Assembly: GCF_025567315.1 (NCBI RefSeq)
Contig: NZ_JAOQJE010000016.1
Span: 1-50,193, forward strand
Length of the DNA: 50,193 nt
Direction of reading: 5' to 3'
Source: Agathobaculum ammoniilyticum
GTDB lineage: Bacteria > Bacillota > Clostridia > Oscillospirales > Butyricicoccaceae
Positions 24,528 to 34,100 of this stretch are shown here, piece after piece. The position numbers and the translations under genes are program-made. The notes beneath the pieces were generated by a model. The model searched no databases. It had not been told where the DNA came from and was given only the letters and a program-made list of their open reading frames with translations. The stretch's first letter is position 1. Each line of letters begins with the position of its first letter.

Positions 24528-27182
24528 TTATTTATGGTTGCTTTTTTTTATTATTTTCGCAATTTCCACTTGAAGAATTGACATAAGGGACAGGCACGCC
24601 ACAATTAACCATTGAGTGCCATCCAACCTGGTCAGTTGGAACGAACTTTGAAGCGTAGGCACAAATAGAATACACGCCATCAGAATTGCAGAGGCAACAA
24701 AGGAAAGGATCAGCCAGGGATTGATTCCCTCGTCTCGCACCCAAATCGGTTCTGTGTTTGAGCGCTGGTTAAAAGCTCGCAGCATCTGTGAAAATGCCAG
24801 CACAGAGAAAGCCATTGTCTGGCCGGTCACATGACTACCTATGCTTGCACCAATCCAGTAAGCACAGATGGTCATAGCCGCCACAAAGATACCCTGTGTA
24901 ATAACACGGCGCACCAGATCTTTTTCAAACAAAGTGCCTGATTTTACCGGCTTATGATTCATAATATTTTTGCTGGCCGGATCAATGCCCAGTGCCAATG
25001 CAGGCAATGTAGCTGTGGCGAGGTTTACCCACAAAATGTGTACGGCCAGAAGCGGTGCAGCCCAGTTAAACAGGGTTGCAATAAACAAAGTCAGAATTTC
25101 CGCTATATTACCGACAAGTAGGAACTGAATCACCTTTTGGATATTGCGGTAAACACGACGACCTTCCTTGATGGCACAAGCGATGGTGGTAAAGCTGTCA
25201 TCCAGCAAGATCATGTCAGCGGCATCTTTTGCCACGTCTGTGCCGGTGACACCCATTGCTACTCCTATATCTGCTGCTTTCAGGGCAGGAGAATCGTTGA
25301 CGCCATCGCCTGTCATAGCCACTACTTCACCGGAGCGTTTCAAACTCTGGATGATACGGAGTTTATCCGAAGGGGATACACGGGCGAATACAGTTGTTGT
25401 TTTCACCGCATCGTCTAATTCATCATCCGTCATCGCATCCAGATCCTCAACGGATATGACCGTATTACCTTTCCGGTAAATATCTAATTCCTTTGCAATG
25501 GTAAGAGCAGTCGCCTTGTGGTCGCCGGTGATCATAATTGTTCGGATACCTGCTCGTCGGCAGATGCGCACAGAGTCGGCTACCTCTTTGCGAGGGGGGT
25601 CAATCATTCCGGCCACGCCGATAAAGGTCATGTCAAATTCTACACTTTCGTCGTCATCAGACGGCAGTATTGGGAGTATTCGCATGGCAAAACCAAGCAC
25701 ACGCAGTGCATTTTTCGACATGGAAAGACAAAGTCCTGCTATGTTATCCCGATCGGCTTCTGTAATAAAACGTACACCCTCTGATGTGAGAATATGTGTG
25801 CATAGTGGGAGCATTTCATCCACTGCGCCCTTAGTATAAGAGGTCCACTTTCCATTGATGCGGTGAACCGTGGTCATTCTTTTTCGTTCTGAATCAAACG
25901 GTTGCTCAAATACACGAGGATATTTATCCTCAAGCTCTTCATGATCGATTCCGAATGCCCGCGCCATATAAATCAGCGCACCTTCGGTAGGGTCGCCGAT
26001 GACCGCTCCCTTTCTGCCCGGGTCAATACTGGCATCGTTGCAGAGCGCTGATGCATAAACCAATTCCCTATATACTTCGGGATGCTGTTTTGCAACACTT
26101 TCAACTGGAGTGGTTGTGCCGGTTTCAAAATCCCCGTTGACTGCAATATGAGTTACCGTCATTTTATTGAGGGTAAGAGTACCGGTTTTATCAGAACAAA
26201 TGACAGTGGCGTTGCCAAGAGTTTCTACTGCGGGTAATTTGCGAATCAATGCATTTTGCTTCGCCATACGTTGTACGCCTAAAGCCATCACAATAGTAGC
26301 TGTGGCAGGCAAGCCTTCTGGAATGATGGAAATCGCCAATGAAATTGCAAGAAGAAACTGTGGAATCAACGGACGGTGATAAAAAGTGCCGATAGCGAAA
26401 ATCAGGGTGCAGATAATTAGGCCAACAACAGTCAAGGTCTTACCAACCGCATTTAGCTTGCGTTTTAAGGGCGTATCCATATCGTCCTGATTGTCCAGCA
26501 GACCGGCAATATTACCCACCTCAGTATCCATGCCGGTGGCTACTACAACTCCAGCCGCTCGCCCGTATGTGACAATGGAGGAGGCGTACGCCATATTGCT
26601 GCGGTCCCCCAAGGGACAGACTTCTGGCAGTATGTTTTCCGCATCCTTCTCGGAGGGTACAGACTCCCCTGTCAAAGAAGCCTCCTGAACCTTTAAGTTT
26701 GCAGAATCAATCAAGCGCAGATCCGCCGGAACCATATCTCCATCGCCAAGTATTACAATGTCACCCACTACCAGTTCGCTGGCGGAAATGACGCTCTCTT
26801 CGCCTTGACGTAATACACGGGCTGTGGGGGTGCTCATATTGCGCAGTGCTTCCAGAGAGGATTGCGCTTTCTTTTCCTGCACAATGCCGATGATAGCGTT
26901 GAAAATAACAATGGTAAAGATTACAGCCGCCTCCGTCCACTCCTGTAAGATTGCGGAAAAAGCAGCCGCGCCGATGAGGATAAGTACCATCGGGTCAAGG
27001 ATTTGCGCTTTCAGCATTTGCGGGATTGTTTTTGGCGGTTTCGAGCACAGCTCATTGCGCCCATTTTTTCTTAACCTTTCGACAGCCTCGGCATCAGCCA
27101 ATCCCTTCTCGGAGGTATGTAGAGCCTGATAGACCTCCGTAAGTTTCAGTGTGTGCCAAGGTGTCTGCCTGTGTCGATCCAT
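24528..27182 (-). CDS. P-type cation-transporting ATPase (Ca2+-ATPase-like, P2 type)
   Basis: 884 residues, full length for PacL/SERCA-like pumps. Actuator TGES, phosphorylation site DKTGTLT, nucleotide-domain KGAVDEML and hinge TGDGVNDSPALKAADIGVAMG are all intact, and M4 has PEGLP with its cation-binding Glu. In M6 the usual NLxTDxLPALALG reads NLATATLPALALG: the Asp that links both Ca2+ sites is Ala (codon at 25011-25013, residue 724), one base from an Asp codon. Transport may be altered or the cation different. GGAGTG precedes the ATG. It is transcribed alone from the promoter at 27410 through a structured leader, flanked by insertion-sequence remnants. Confidence 0.9.
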   Translation of the reverse strand: MDRHRQTPWHTLKLTEVYQALHTSEKGLADAEAVERLRKNGRNELCSKPPKTIPQMLKAQILDPMVLILIGAAAFSAILQEWTEAAVIFTIVIFNAIIGIVQEKKAQSSLEALRNMSTPTARVLRQGEESVISASELVVGDIVILGDGDMVPADLRLIDSANLKVQEASLTGESVPSEKDAENILPEVCPLGDRSNMAYASSIVTYGRAAGVVVATGMDTEVGNIAGLLDNQDDMDTPLKRKLNAVGKTLTVVGLIICTLIFAIGTFYHRPLIPQFLLAISLAISIIPEGLPATATIVMALGVQRMAKQNALIRKLPAVETLGNATVICSDKTGTLTLNKMTVTHIAVNGDFETGTTTPVESVAKQHPEVYRELVYASALCNDASIDPGRKGAVIGDPTEGALIYMARAFGIDHEELEDKYPRVFEQPFDSERKRMTTVHRINGKWTSYTKGAVDEMLPLCTHILTSEGVRFITEADRDNIAGLCLSMSKNALRVLGFAMRILPILPSDDDESVEFDMTFIGVAGMIDPPRKEVADSVRICRRAGIRTIMITGDHKATALTIAKELDIYRKGNTVISVEDLDAMTDDELDDAVKTTTVFARVSPSDKLRIIQSLKRSGEVVAMTGDGVNDSPALKAADIGVAMGVTGTDVAKDAADMILLDDSFTTIACAIKEGRRVYRNIQKVIQFLLVGNIAEILTLFIATLFNWAAPLLAVHILWVNLATATLPALALGIDPASKNIMNHKPVKSGTLFEKDLVRRVITQGIFVAAMTICAYWIGASIGSHVTGQTMAFSVLAFSQMLRAFNQRSNTEPIWVRDEGINPWLILSFVASAILMACILFVPTLQSSFQLTRLDGTQWLIVACLSLMSILQVEIAKIIKKSNHK

Positions 27183-27225
27183 AAAGGATCAATCACTCCT
27201 TTCTTTGATAAAATTGATATTCTGA

Positions 27226-27305
27226 CCGCCTTTCAGCGGTGATCAGCAAACAGAAATACAAAAAGGCATAGCCTGCTATCTAACGATTAGACGCAGGTTA
27301 TGCCT
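27226..27305 (-). promoter_or_regulatory. Structured leader of the Ca2+-ATPase mRNA with terminator-like hairpin
   Basis: On the minus strand AGGCATAACCTGC pairs with GCAGGCTATGCCT (27264-27305) and is followed by TTTTT, the form of an intrinsic terminator, about 80 bases before the ATPase start. A second small hairpin ACCGC/GCGGT (27226-27240) follows. Upstream in the leader is the direct repeat GACGC-C/T-GAC. This looks like an attenuated, possibly metal-responsive leader; it does not match the yybP-ykoY or M-box patterns I know. Confidence 0.5.
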
Positions 27306-27409
27306 ATATTAACGATATTCAGTTTACAGCAAATATTACTTCGGTCAGCGTCGCTACTGTCGGCGTCGTCCATGATAGTTCTTTCAATCCTTTTTTTCGA
27401 TCTTTCAAA

Positions 27410-27438
27410 AGTATACAAGAGGATATTCAATAAGTCAA
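27410..27438 (-). promoter_or_regulatory. Promoter of the Ca2+-ATPase gene
   Basis: Minus-strand TTGACT (27433-27438), 17 bases, TATACT (27410-27415). It gives a leader of about 220 bases before the ATG at 27182. Confidence 0.75.
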
Positions 27439-27643
27439 GAGCTGAATTGATGATTTGCTGTAAATACTTTCCACCTCGAAAATAAAACATTTCAATATAT
27501 AGCGCACAAAGAAATTTTCAGAGGATATAAAATTTAAAATACCACAGGGGATATTAAAATGCCGACACTGCCAGCACTTACAGAATCAATGGCCTAACAT
27601 TCATTATCTTCCTTTGCCTCTGCCTGTAATCCGATGCTTTATT

Positions 27644-28835
27644 TGCCGCTACTACAATATTGCCGGCAAAAGCATGATCGCCGTCATGCGGCCTTTGTGA
27701 GAGATGGTGCCTCCTCCCTTTGAGGTGGGACACACAGATGTTGAGTTGTACGAACTGTCCGAACTGCTGTGGGAACTGGACGGCGAAAATCGCATACTGA
27801 TGGAGACTGCGGGGAACTGCCATTTGCCGGTTGCCAGCCTCCTTTACCATTCCGAGTTTTACGGTTCCGTGGTGAACGCCATGCTGATGCATGGCTACGG
27901 GAGTAACAGTCTACGGCGGGCCAAGACCGACAAGAAAGACGCGATCAAGTTGGCCAATTACGGCCTTGACCACTGGCTGGCGATGCCCAGTACATCCCAG
28001 AGGATGAGATACGGCTCATGCTGAAAACCACATACCGACAGTACCAGCAATATGCCAAGGTGCAGACCATGCTCAAAAACAACCGGATTTCCTTGCTCGC
28101 CACCGCTTTCCCTGGTGCAAACCGCCTGTTTATCAGCCCTGTCAGGGCGAATGGCAGCGAGAAATGGATAGGCTTTGTAGCTGCTTTCCCGCATTGTGAG
28201 TGTGTCTGTGGGTTAACCAAAAAGGCTTTTACAGCCAAGTACCAGAGGTGGTGCAACAAACACGGTTACAACTTCAGCCAGGATAAGGCGCTGGACAGTT
28301 ATACCTCCGTCTGTGGACATTTCAGTGTCATGCCCAAGGCCAATACGACCAGGCTCCTGATAGAGCAGGCGGTGTTCCAACTCTGGGCTGTATCCACTGC
28401 ACTGGCTGCGCTCAGAAATGCAGTCTCTGGCGGCATCGCTGCCGGAGTACTCCATTGTGATGGGGATGTTCGGTGTTGTGATCCGGCTCTCGGCTCCAGC
28501 TTATGGCGGAGATCGGCGCTGTGCGCCGTTTCCACTCCAAGAACGCGTTGGTGGCCTTCGCGGGCATCGACGCCCCTCCATACCAGTCCGGCCAGATGGA
28601 AGTCCGTAGCCGCAGCATCTCCAAACGGGGTTCCTCCGCTCTGCGCAGAACATTGTTCCTGGTGATGAGCGTGATTTTCCAGCGTTCCTCCGCCGATGAG
28701 CCGGTGTACCAATTCATGGATAAGAAACGTGCTGAGGGAAAGCCCTATCGTGTTTACATGATGGCCTCCACCAACAAATTCCTGCGCATTTACTACGCCA
28801 CTGTGAAAAAGCATCTGGATAGTCTCGAAGCCTGA
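27644..28835 (+). pseudogene. IS110-family transposase, broken by stops and frameshifts
   Basis: Pieces of a DEDD/IS110 transposase occur in order in three frames. YYNIAGKSMIAVMRP is followed by TGA (27698), then FEVGHTDVELYELSELL to KTDKKDAIKLANYGLDHW. A frameshift near 28015 leads to LKTTYRQYQQY, and another near 28430 to AEIGAVRRFHSKNALVAFAGIDAPPYQSGQ and the family C-terminus FLRIYYATVKKHLDSLEA. The first catalytic Asp position appears to be Asn (YYNI). The element cannot make transposase. The AT-rich bases before 27640 would hold the noncoding end where IS110 elements encode their guide RNA, but I could not define it. Confidence 0.8.
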
Positions 28836-29041
28836 TCTTATCCTGAACCTGTCCATTCTGGGCCAGAGTCAAAATTTCCGGTGGCTTGGTTTTCTGTGTC
28901 CTTTTTGCCGCACCTAAAAATAGCGGTTCATTTCAATTCGGTTCTTGACATTCGTGCCCATATAGAATCAACAGGTGCTGCCTGCTTTAACTTTTTCGTG
29001 CTCATTTGCTTAACTTTCTTATGAACAAACACAGTATATGG

Positions 29042-29805
29042 CGGGGCAAATACAGCTGGCGAAGTATTAGCGGCAAATGCAGATAAAAATAAAGTCGTCT
29101 TTGTATGGTCATCAAACAGTTTAGAAAGTTCTGCAACCGTCATTAATGGAACAGCCGAAACAACCATTAAAAATGCTGAATATGCTTCGGGCATACATCG
29201 CTGTTACTGATAATAAAGTTCTTATCGCATACGCCAATAATAATAATTCCTTCTATGGCACAACCACCATCCTTGAAGTATTCGGCAACCAAATCGCAGG
29301 CTCGTTCCTGAACAACTCCAAAGACGCAATAGCCCTTGAATCCGGCGAGGACGGCGAAACCATCAAAACCGGCTTTGGCGGGTACTGCACATGCGAGGGC
29401 ATAACCGCAGGACAGATGATCGATTCAGAGGGAGTAACAGCGTATAGCCCGCTGGATGAGTGGCTGGAAATCAAAGACCCGTGGGCGAGAGGGTATGTGA
29501 CGGGAGAATATACAGGCGACGGTACAACAAAAGCAACTATTGATGTAGGATTTAAGCCCGCGATGGTTGCGATTTATAGCGCTTATAACGAAACTTCGGA
29601 TTTGGCTAAATTGTCCCAATTCGTGATTTTCCCAGAGCAAACAGCAATTCGATCACCGTTTAGTGCGAGCGTTAGCTATTCGATTAGTTTGGCCTGGTCT
29701 GATACAGGCGTTACTCTTACTGGCACACTCAATGGCACTACGATGCCAAATGCAAACGAAAAGCTATACAAATACATTGCAATGAAGAAATGGGGTGTTG
29801 AATGA
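29042..29805 (+). pseudogene. Phage tail/fibre-like protein, frameshifted fragment
   Basis: Upstream frame reads YGGANTAGEVLAANADKNK...TTIKNAEYASG; at about 29192 similarity shifts to the frame that runs to 29805 (YIAVTDNKVLIAYANNNNSFYG ... GEYTGDGTTKATIDVGFKPAMVAIY ... LYKYIAMKKWGVE). The glycine- and threonine-rich segments with GDGTTKATIDVGFKP are typical of Clostridial phage tail proteins. No start codon with a ribosome site is seen, so the N-terminal part is lost and the gene is broken at least once. It opens a short run of phage late genes that overlap by ATGA or lie close together. Confidence 0.6.
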
Positions 29806-30072
29806 TGCTCATTGTAAATGAAGTTACCAGACAGATGCGCACCCTCCACCACGGACAAGCACCGAATGGGTGGCTGTCCCTGTCAGTCTTGAACCCTGTG
29901 CGCGTATTACTGCCCGTACTGCGAGTTGGCGATTGAGGACGGCGCGCTGGTGGATATTACGCCGACCGCCCGACCTCCTGAACCGGAGCCGGAACCGACG
30001 CAGGAAGAGCAACTCCGCGCGGACGTGGATTTTATCGCGGCTATGACGGGGTGGAGCTATGACAGTATTTGA
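29802..30072 (+). pseudogene. Small phage zinc-ribbon protein, frameshifted
   Basis: Starts MMLIVNEVTRQMRTLHHGQAP overlapping the tail-gene stop, and continues in another frame as YYCPYCELAIEDGALVDIT...PEPEPEPTQEEQLRADVDFIAAMTG to a TGA at 30070. A small protein with this order (N-terminal strand, CxxC ribbon, acidic proline linker) often lies between tail and holin genes in Firmicute phages. One frameshift near 29895 breaks it. Function unknown. Confidence 0.5.
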
Positions 30073-30167
30073 AATGGCGTGACAATATAAAAACACAGGC
30101 GAAAGCTGAAAAGGAAAGTATGATGTACAAGAACCTGCTGATTGAAAACGGGTTCCTGCAGGGCTGA
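30069..30167 (+). CDS. XkdX-like small phage protein (possible)
   Basis: 32 codons from a TTG at 30069: KWRDNIKTQAKAEKESMMYK then NLLIENGFLQG. Very short proteins with a KxxYxxGL/F-like core (XkdX family) follow tail genes in many Firmicute phages, and this one sits in the expected place just before the holin genes. No good ribosome site is visible, and it may be the tail of the preceding broken gene. Confidence 0.35.
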   Translation: MKWRDNIKTQAKAEKESMMYKNLLIENGFLQG

Positions 30168-30262
30168 TCAGGAAGGAGGTGACGGGGCGGGTCAAACCGC
30201 CCCACTTGCCTATGGAAAACCAATGAACAAACAATCCGCACGAGTGCATCACGCTTGCCCGC

Positions 30263-30523
30263 GTGGAAGCGTTGGAAAAGCGGATGGACAGGGCGGGCGA
30301 CACGCACAAGGAGTTCTTTGACCGTATCCGCGCATTGGAGCAGGACAGCGCGGTACAGGAGGAACGGTATAACACCATTATTGAGAAACTGGACAGCCTG
30401 ACCGCTACCGTCGCGGAGGTTACAAGCAAGCCCGCAAGACGGTGGGAAAGCATTGTGGACAAGTCGGTATGGGCAGTTCTGGCGGCAGTAATCGCATTCC
30501 TGCTTGCAAGAATTGGACTTTGA
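30263..30523 (+). CDS. XhlA/hemolysin-like phage holin-associated protein
   Basis: 86 residues from a GTG. The first 60 form a heptad-like coiled coil (MEALEKRMDRAGDTHKEFFD and on through LDSLTATVAEV), and one membrane segment (WAVLAAVIAFLLARIGL) ends the protein, the plan of XhlA proteins that assist lysis. Upstream the same frame reads MENQ, stop, TNNPHECITLAR, so the native start may be an ATG at 30212 cut off by a nonsense change or indel; the GTG lacks a strong ribosome site. It precedes the holin gene by 13 bases. Confidence 0.65.
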   Translation: MEALEKRMDRAGDTHKEFFDRIRALEQDSAVQEERYNTIIEKLDSLTATVAEVTSKPARRWESIVDKSVWAVLAAVIAFLLARIGL

Positions 30524-30536
30524 AAGGAGCGTACTT

Positions 30537-30800
30537 ATGGAAAGTTTGGGATTTACGGCGATTCCGGCAATCATGGTAATTTGCTATCTGATCGCACAGA
30601 CCGTAAAGGCTACGGCGCTTGACAACAAGTGGCTGCCGATCATCTGCGGCATTTCCGGCGCGGTGCTGGGAATTGCAGCGATGCGGATTATGCCGGAGTA
30701 TGGCGCAAACGACCCGCTGACGGCAATTGCAATCGGCATTGTGTCCGGCCTTGCGGCGACGGGTGTAAACCAGATTGTCAAACAGCTCGGACAGAAATAA
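30537..30800 (+). CDS. Phage holin
   Basis: 87 residues from the ATG at 30537 with AAAGGAG upstream. Three hydrophobic stretches (AIPAIMVICYLIAQTV, WLPIICGISGAVLGIAAM, AIAIGIVSGLAATGVNQIV) and the KATALDNKWLPIICGISGA pattern match Firmicute phage holins that open the membrane for the endolysin. No endolysin gene follows; instead a small toxin locus and a large phage protein come next, which suggests deletion of part of the lysis module. Confidence 0.75.
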   Translation: MESLGFTAIPAIMVICYLIAQTVKATALDNKWLPIICGISGAVLGIAAMRIMPEYGANDPLTAIAIGIVSGLAATGVNQIVKQLGQK

Positions 30801-30823
30801 AAAAGCCGCCCGATGGCGGCAAA

Positions 30824-30853
30824 TTGACACAGCGCGGCGTGCGATGGTATAAT
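30824..30853 (+). promoter_or_regulatory. Promoter of type I toxin locus A
   Basis: TTGACA (30824-30829), 18 bases, TATAAT (30848-30853). Plus-strand toxins at 48.5 and 48.9 kb have the same 18-base spacer. Confidence 0.8.
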
Positions 30854-30920
30854 ATGTCGGGCGCTGTCGTTCCCAGCGGCGGGCGGTTGGCCACTCTCCT
30901 GTAAAAGGGAGGTGGTGCTT

Positions 30921-30995
30921 ATGGGCATAAAACTCTTCCGAGTTTTGATATGTGCAATCTTATTGCTACATATTTTGACCATAAACGCGAAATAA
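30921..30995 (+). CDS. Small hydrophobic peptide, putative type I toxin (locus A)
   Basis: 24 residues: MGIKLFRVLICAILLLHILT then INAK, one membrane segment with Lys/Arg at both ends. GGGAGGTGG precedes the ATG and can pair with CCACTCTCC upstream, hiding the ribosome site. A sister peptide at 48866 (MKRFVRILIWAILLLHIFLI then KVR) shares the pattern L-I-x-A-I-L-L-L-H-I and the leader sequence GCGGTTGGCC. A strong antisense promoter (31082-31109) points back at it. I know no named family for it; the arrangement fits a type I toxin-antitoxin pair. Membrane depolarising action is an inference. Confidence 0.6.
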   Translation: MGIKLFRVLICAILLLHILTINAK

Positions 30996-31075
30996 CCGCC
31001 CCATCGACCAAAATGTAGCGGTTATTTCATAACTTCTTCATTCAGGGTCAACCGCTCGTCGGCAACGCCCCTTTT
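30990..31075 (-). ncRNA. Antisense RNA of locus A (putative antitoxin)
   Basis: Promoter on the minus strand: TTGACA (31104-31109), 16 bases, TATAAT (31082-31087). The RNA would run back to the hairpin AAATAACCGC/GCGGTTATTT (30991-31028), which also ends the toxin mRNA. Its 5' part carries GCGGTTGACC (31047-31056), nearly the same as GCGGTTGGCC in the toxin leader; ends are approximate. Confidence 0.5.
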
Positions 31076-31090
31076 ATAGATATTATACCA

Positions 31091-31123
31091 TAAGCCCCGC
31101 CAGTGTCAAGGTGGGGCTTTTTA
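31091..31123 (+). terminator. Terminator-like hairpin before the large phage gene
   Basis: AAGCCCC-CC pairs with GG-GGGGCTT, followed by TTTTA. It overlaps the antisense promoter of locus A and lies only a few bases before the possible TTG start of the next gene. Confidence 0.65.
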
Positions 31124-31130
31124 TTGTACA

Positions 31131-34100
31131 TTGAAACTGAGGGGGAGCGGCACGGGCAGAACGGGCGGAGGGTTCAGCGGGGGAGGCGGAGCGGTTTCCC
31201 CGCTGCCCGCGGTTCGGGGGACGACGAGGGCACAGCGGCAGGCAGATTTGGACCAGCTTACCGCAAACAGCGTCGCATGGCATTTCGCGGACGATGCACA
31301 GAAGCGGGCGCTTTTTGAAGCGAACAACGCAATCCGTCAAAAATACAACCTTGCCTATCTGCCTGGAACTGGCGAAACCTATAATAACGCCGGCGTGAAC
31401 CTCTCCGCTCCGGTCGCGGAGGAGGTGCGGACGCAGCAGAGCTATAACGCGCAAACCCCGCTTTCGGTATTAGGACATAACACCATGGCGGGCATTGCGG
31501 GAATCAACAGGGGATTTTACTCTACGCTTGATTTCCTGCTTCCGGATGTAATCACGCCGCAATTTGTGCAGGACAAGATTGATGCGGCAAAGCGGACGAA
31601 CGAGGATATTCAGGAAAAGGTGCGCCGGTACAACTACGAGCGCGGCGGGAAAATCGGAGGCGCGATAGGCGACCTGTACCAGAGCGCGCTCGGGATGATC
31701 CCGCAGGCGGTCATCGCGGTAATGTCGGGCGGCACAAGCGCGGCGGCGCAGGGAGGCAGCACGTTGGCCGGAGCTGCGGACGACATTGTTTCCAACATTA
31801 CGCGGCAGCTTACGAAGAACGCGGGATACATGAGCAGCTTTGCGTCCACGGTGGGGACGGACTACGAGAGGGCGAAAGCGGCCGGCGCATCGGACGCGGA
31901 GGCCGCGTTTTCGGACATCCTCTCTTCGGCCGCTACCGCCGGAATAGAAACCATGGGCGGCATTGACGTGCCGCAGGGCAGCGCGTCCAGACTGCGGAAC
32001 GCGCTGAATACAGCGCTTGAGGAAGGCTCCGAGGAAGTCCTGCAGGACCTGGCACAGTCGATTGTTGAGAAAGGGACGTACAATCCGGACAAGGCATGGG
32101 CGGGAGAAAACGGCGTGTTTGACCTGGGGCGCGCGCTCCAGAATTTCGGCGCGGGCGCTATCCTTGGCGGCGGCTTTGGCGCGGCGAGAACGCCGGTGCG
32201 CCCGCAAATACAAGGCGCACAAGCCGCGATCCGGCCGAACATCCAGCAGGCATCCGTGGATGCAAGCGCGGCTCCGGTAAGGGCGGGTAAGGCGACAACG
32301 ATACAAAGCCCGTACACGGGGAAAATGCCGCAGAACGCCGGCACGGAAGCGCAGACGCGCCCGCTGCAGATCGGTAAAGCCGACGTGGAGGGCGCACAGC
32401 AGGCGATCTTTGCCAGCCAGCAGGGCGGCACGTTTGCACGGACGATGAAAAGCGTTTTGCAGAACATATTCCAGCAGAACGGCGGCACTCGGACGGTAAC
32501 GGTGCAGGGAGTGACGTTTGATGGACAGCCGTATGATGTAGCTTTGGGAAACAAGGTCGCGGCAAAAGTCGCCTCTGATCCTAATATGACCGCTGAAAAA
32601 CTGGCGGCATTTAACGATATTGATAATATCGTTTCAACTGCGGAGTATGTGGGAAGCGGAAACTATAATAAGAACAAGACTAAGGCAGAAAGTGTTAAAC
32701 GTTACGATTACTTTGAAAAAACGCTTGTAATAGATGGGAAACCTTATGTAGCGACATTTGATGTTGAAGTATATACGGACAGGAATAATTTTCGAACATA
32801 CCGTGTGATAGACGAAATGAGCCTGACACCATCGACGGAAGCAGCCGGTCCACAACCGACGTCCCCCGATGGAGCAAGCTCATTTACTAATAATAGTATA
32901 TCCCAAACAAACGGAAATAGCAATACCCCCGCTGCACAAAATGACCCTATCCGTCCCATCATCCAACCCGCGCAGGGCGTATCACCTGATTCGTCGGTGG
33001 GGGCGGCTGCGGCAAACTTTGACCCATATACCCGCATGGCGAACGAATACGGGACGATAGCGCAGGGCGAAGCGCCGCGGGCGCGCGAGGTCGATGTCCC
33101 CCAATCGACGGACGGGAGCGACCGAGTGCGCCGGTTCGCGCGCACGGCGATGGAGGCGCAGGCTACGCCGGAGCAGATGATACCGGAGTTTGAAAAGAAC
33201 GTGGCAAACGGCCTGTTCTCCTACAATCCGCGCAGCGATAAGAGCAGCCTGGACGCTGCGGCGCGCACCATCGCCCAAAAAGGCTACGACGGTGCGCTGG
33301 CGCAATGGGAGGATGTAACGAGCGGACGGCGCACGGCGGGAAAGGACGACATTGTTCTAGCGCAGGTGCTGTATTCCGAAGCGGCGGCGGCAGGCGATAC
33401 GCGGCTTGCCATGCAGCTTGCCGCAGAGATCGCGGCGGAGGGAACGAGGGCAGGACAGAGCGTGCAGGCGCTCCGCCTGCTCAAGCGCACCACAAGCGAG
33501 GGGAAGCTGTACTACATCCAAAAAGCGGTCAACAACATTCAGGAGGGGCTGAACCAGAAACGGGGCGGCAAAGCGCCGCAGATCACCATTGACGAAGCGC
33601 TTGCACAAGGGCTTCTGGATGCGAAAACAGACGCAGATGCAAACGCGGCGATGGATGCGATATACAACGACGTTGCCGCACAGATACCGGCGACCCTTGG
33701 GGACCGGCTGAACGCATGGCGGTATTTTGCGATGCTGGGCAACCCGCGCACACACATCCGAAACGTAGTCGGGAACATTGTCTATCAAATCCCGACCCGT
33801 GCCAGCAACAAGGTCAGCGCAACGCTCCAAAAGGCTTTTGTAAAGGACCCGAACCAGCGCACGCGCTCCCTGACGCGGAACAGCGCGGCAAAGGAATTTG
33901 CGAAAGCGGACTATGCGGAAATGAAAGGCGTGATCTCGGGGGACGCTTATACCTCCGAAATGTCCGAGGTGCAGCGCAGGCAAAAGATATTCCCCAAGCC
34001 CCTGCAGGCGGTAATGGACACGGCAAACAAAGCGCTGGACGTGGAGGATCAGATTTTCAAGCGCATGACCTACATCAACAGCATGGCCGATTTTCTGACC

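Noticed and set aside
27287..27490. 67-codon frame in the ATPase leader as a separate gene
   Set aside because: Its start lies upstream of the predicted transcription start and it has no clear family; I treat the segment as leader RNA, while noting that its end overlaps the hairpin.
28928..29194. 88-codon minus-strand frame
   Set aside because: It is opposite the coding-like phage tail sequence on the plus strand; no start signal or family resemblance.
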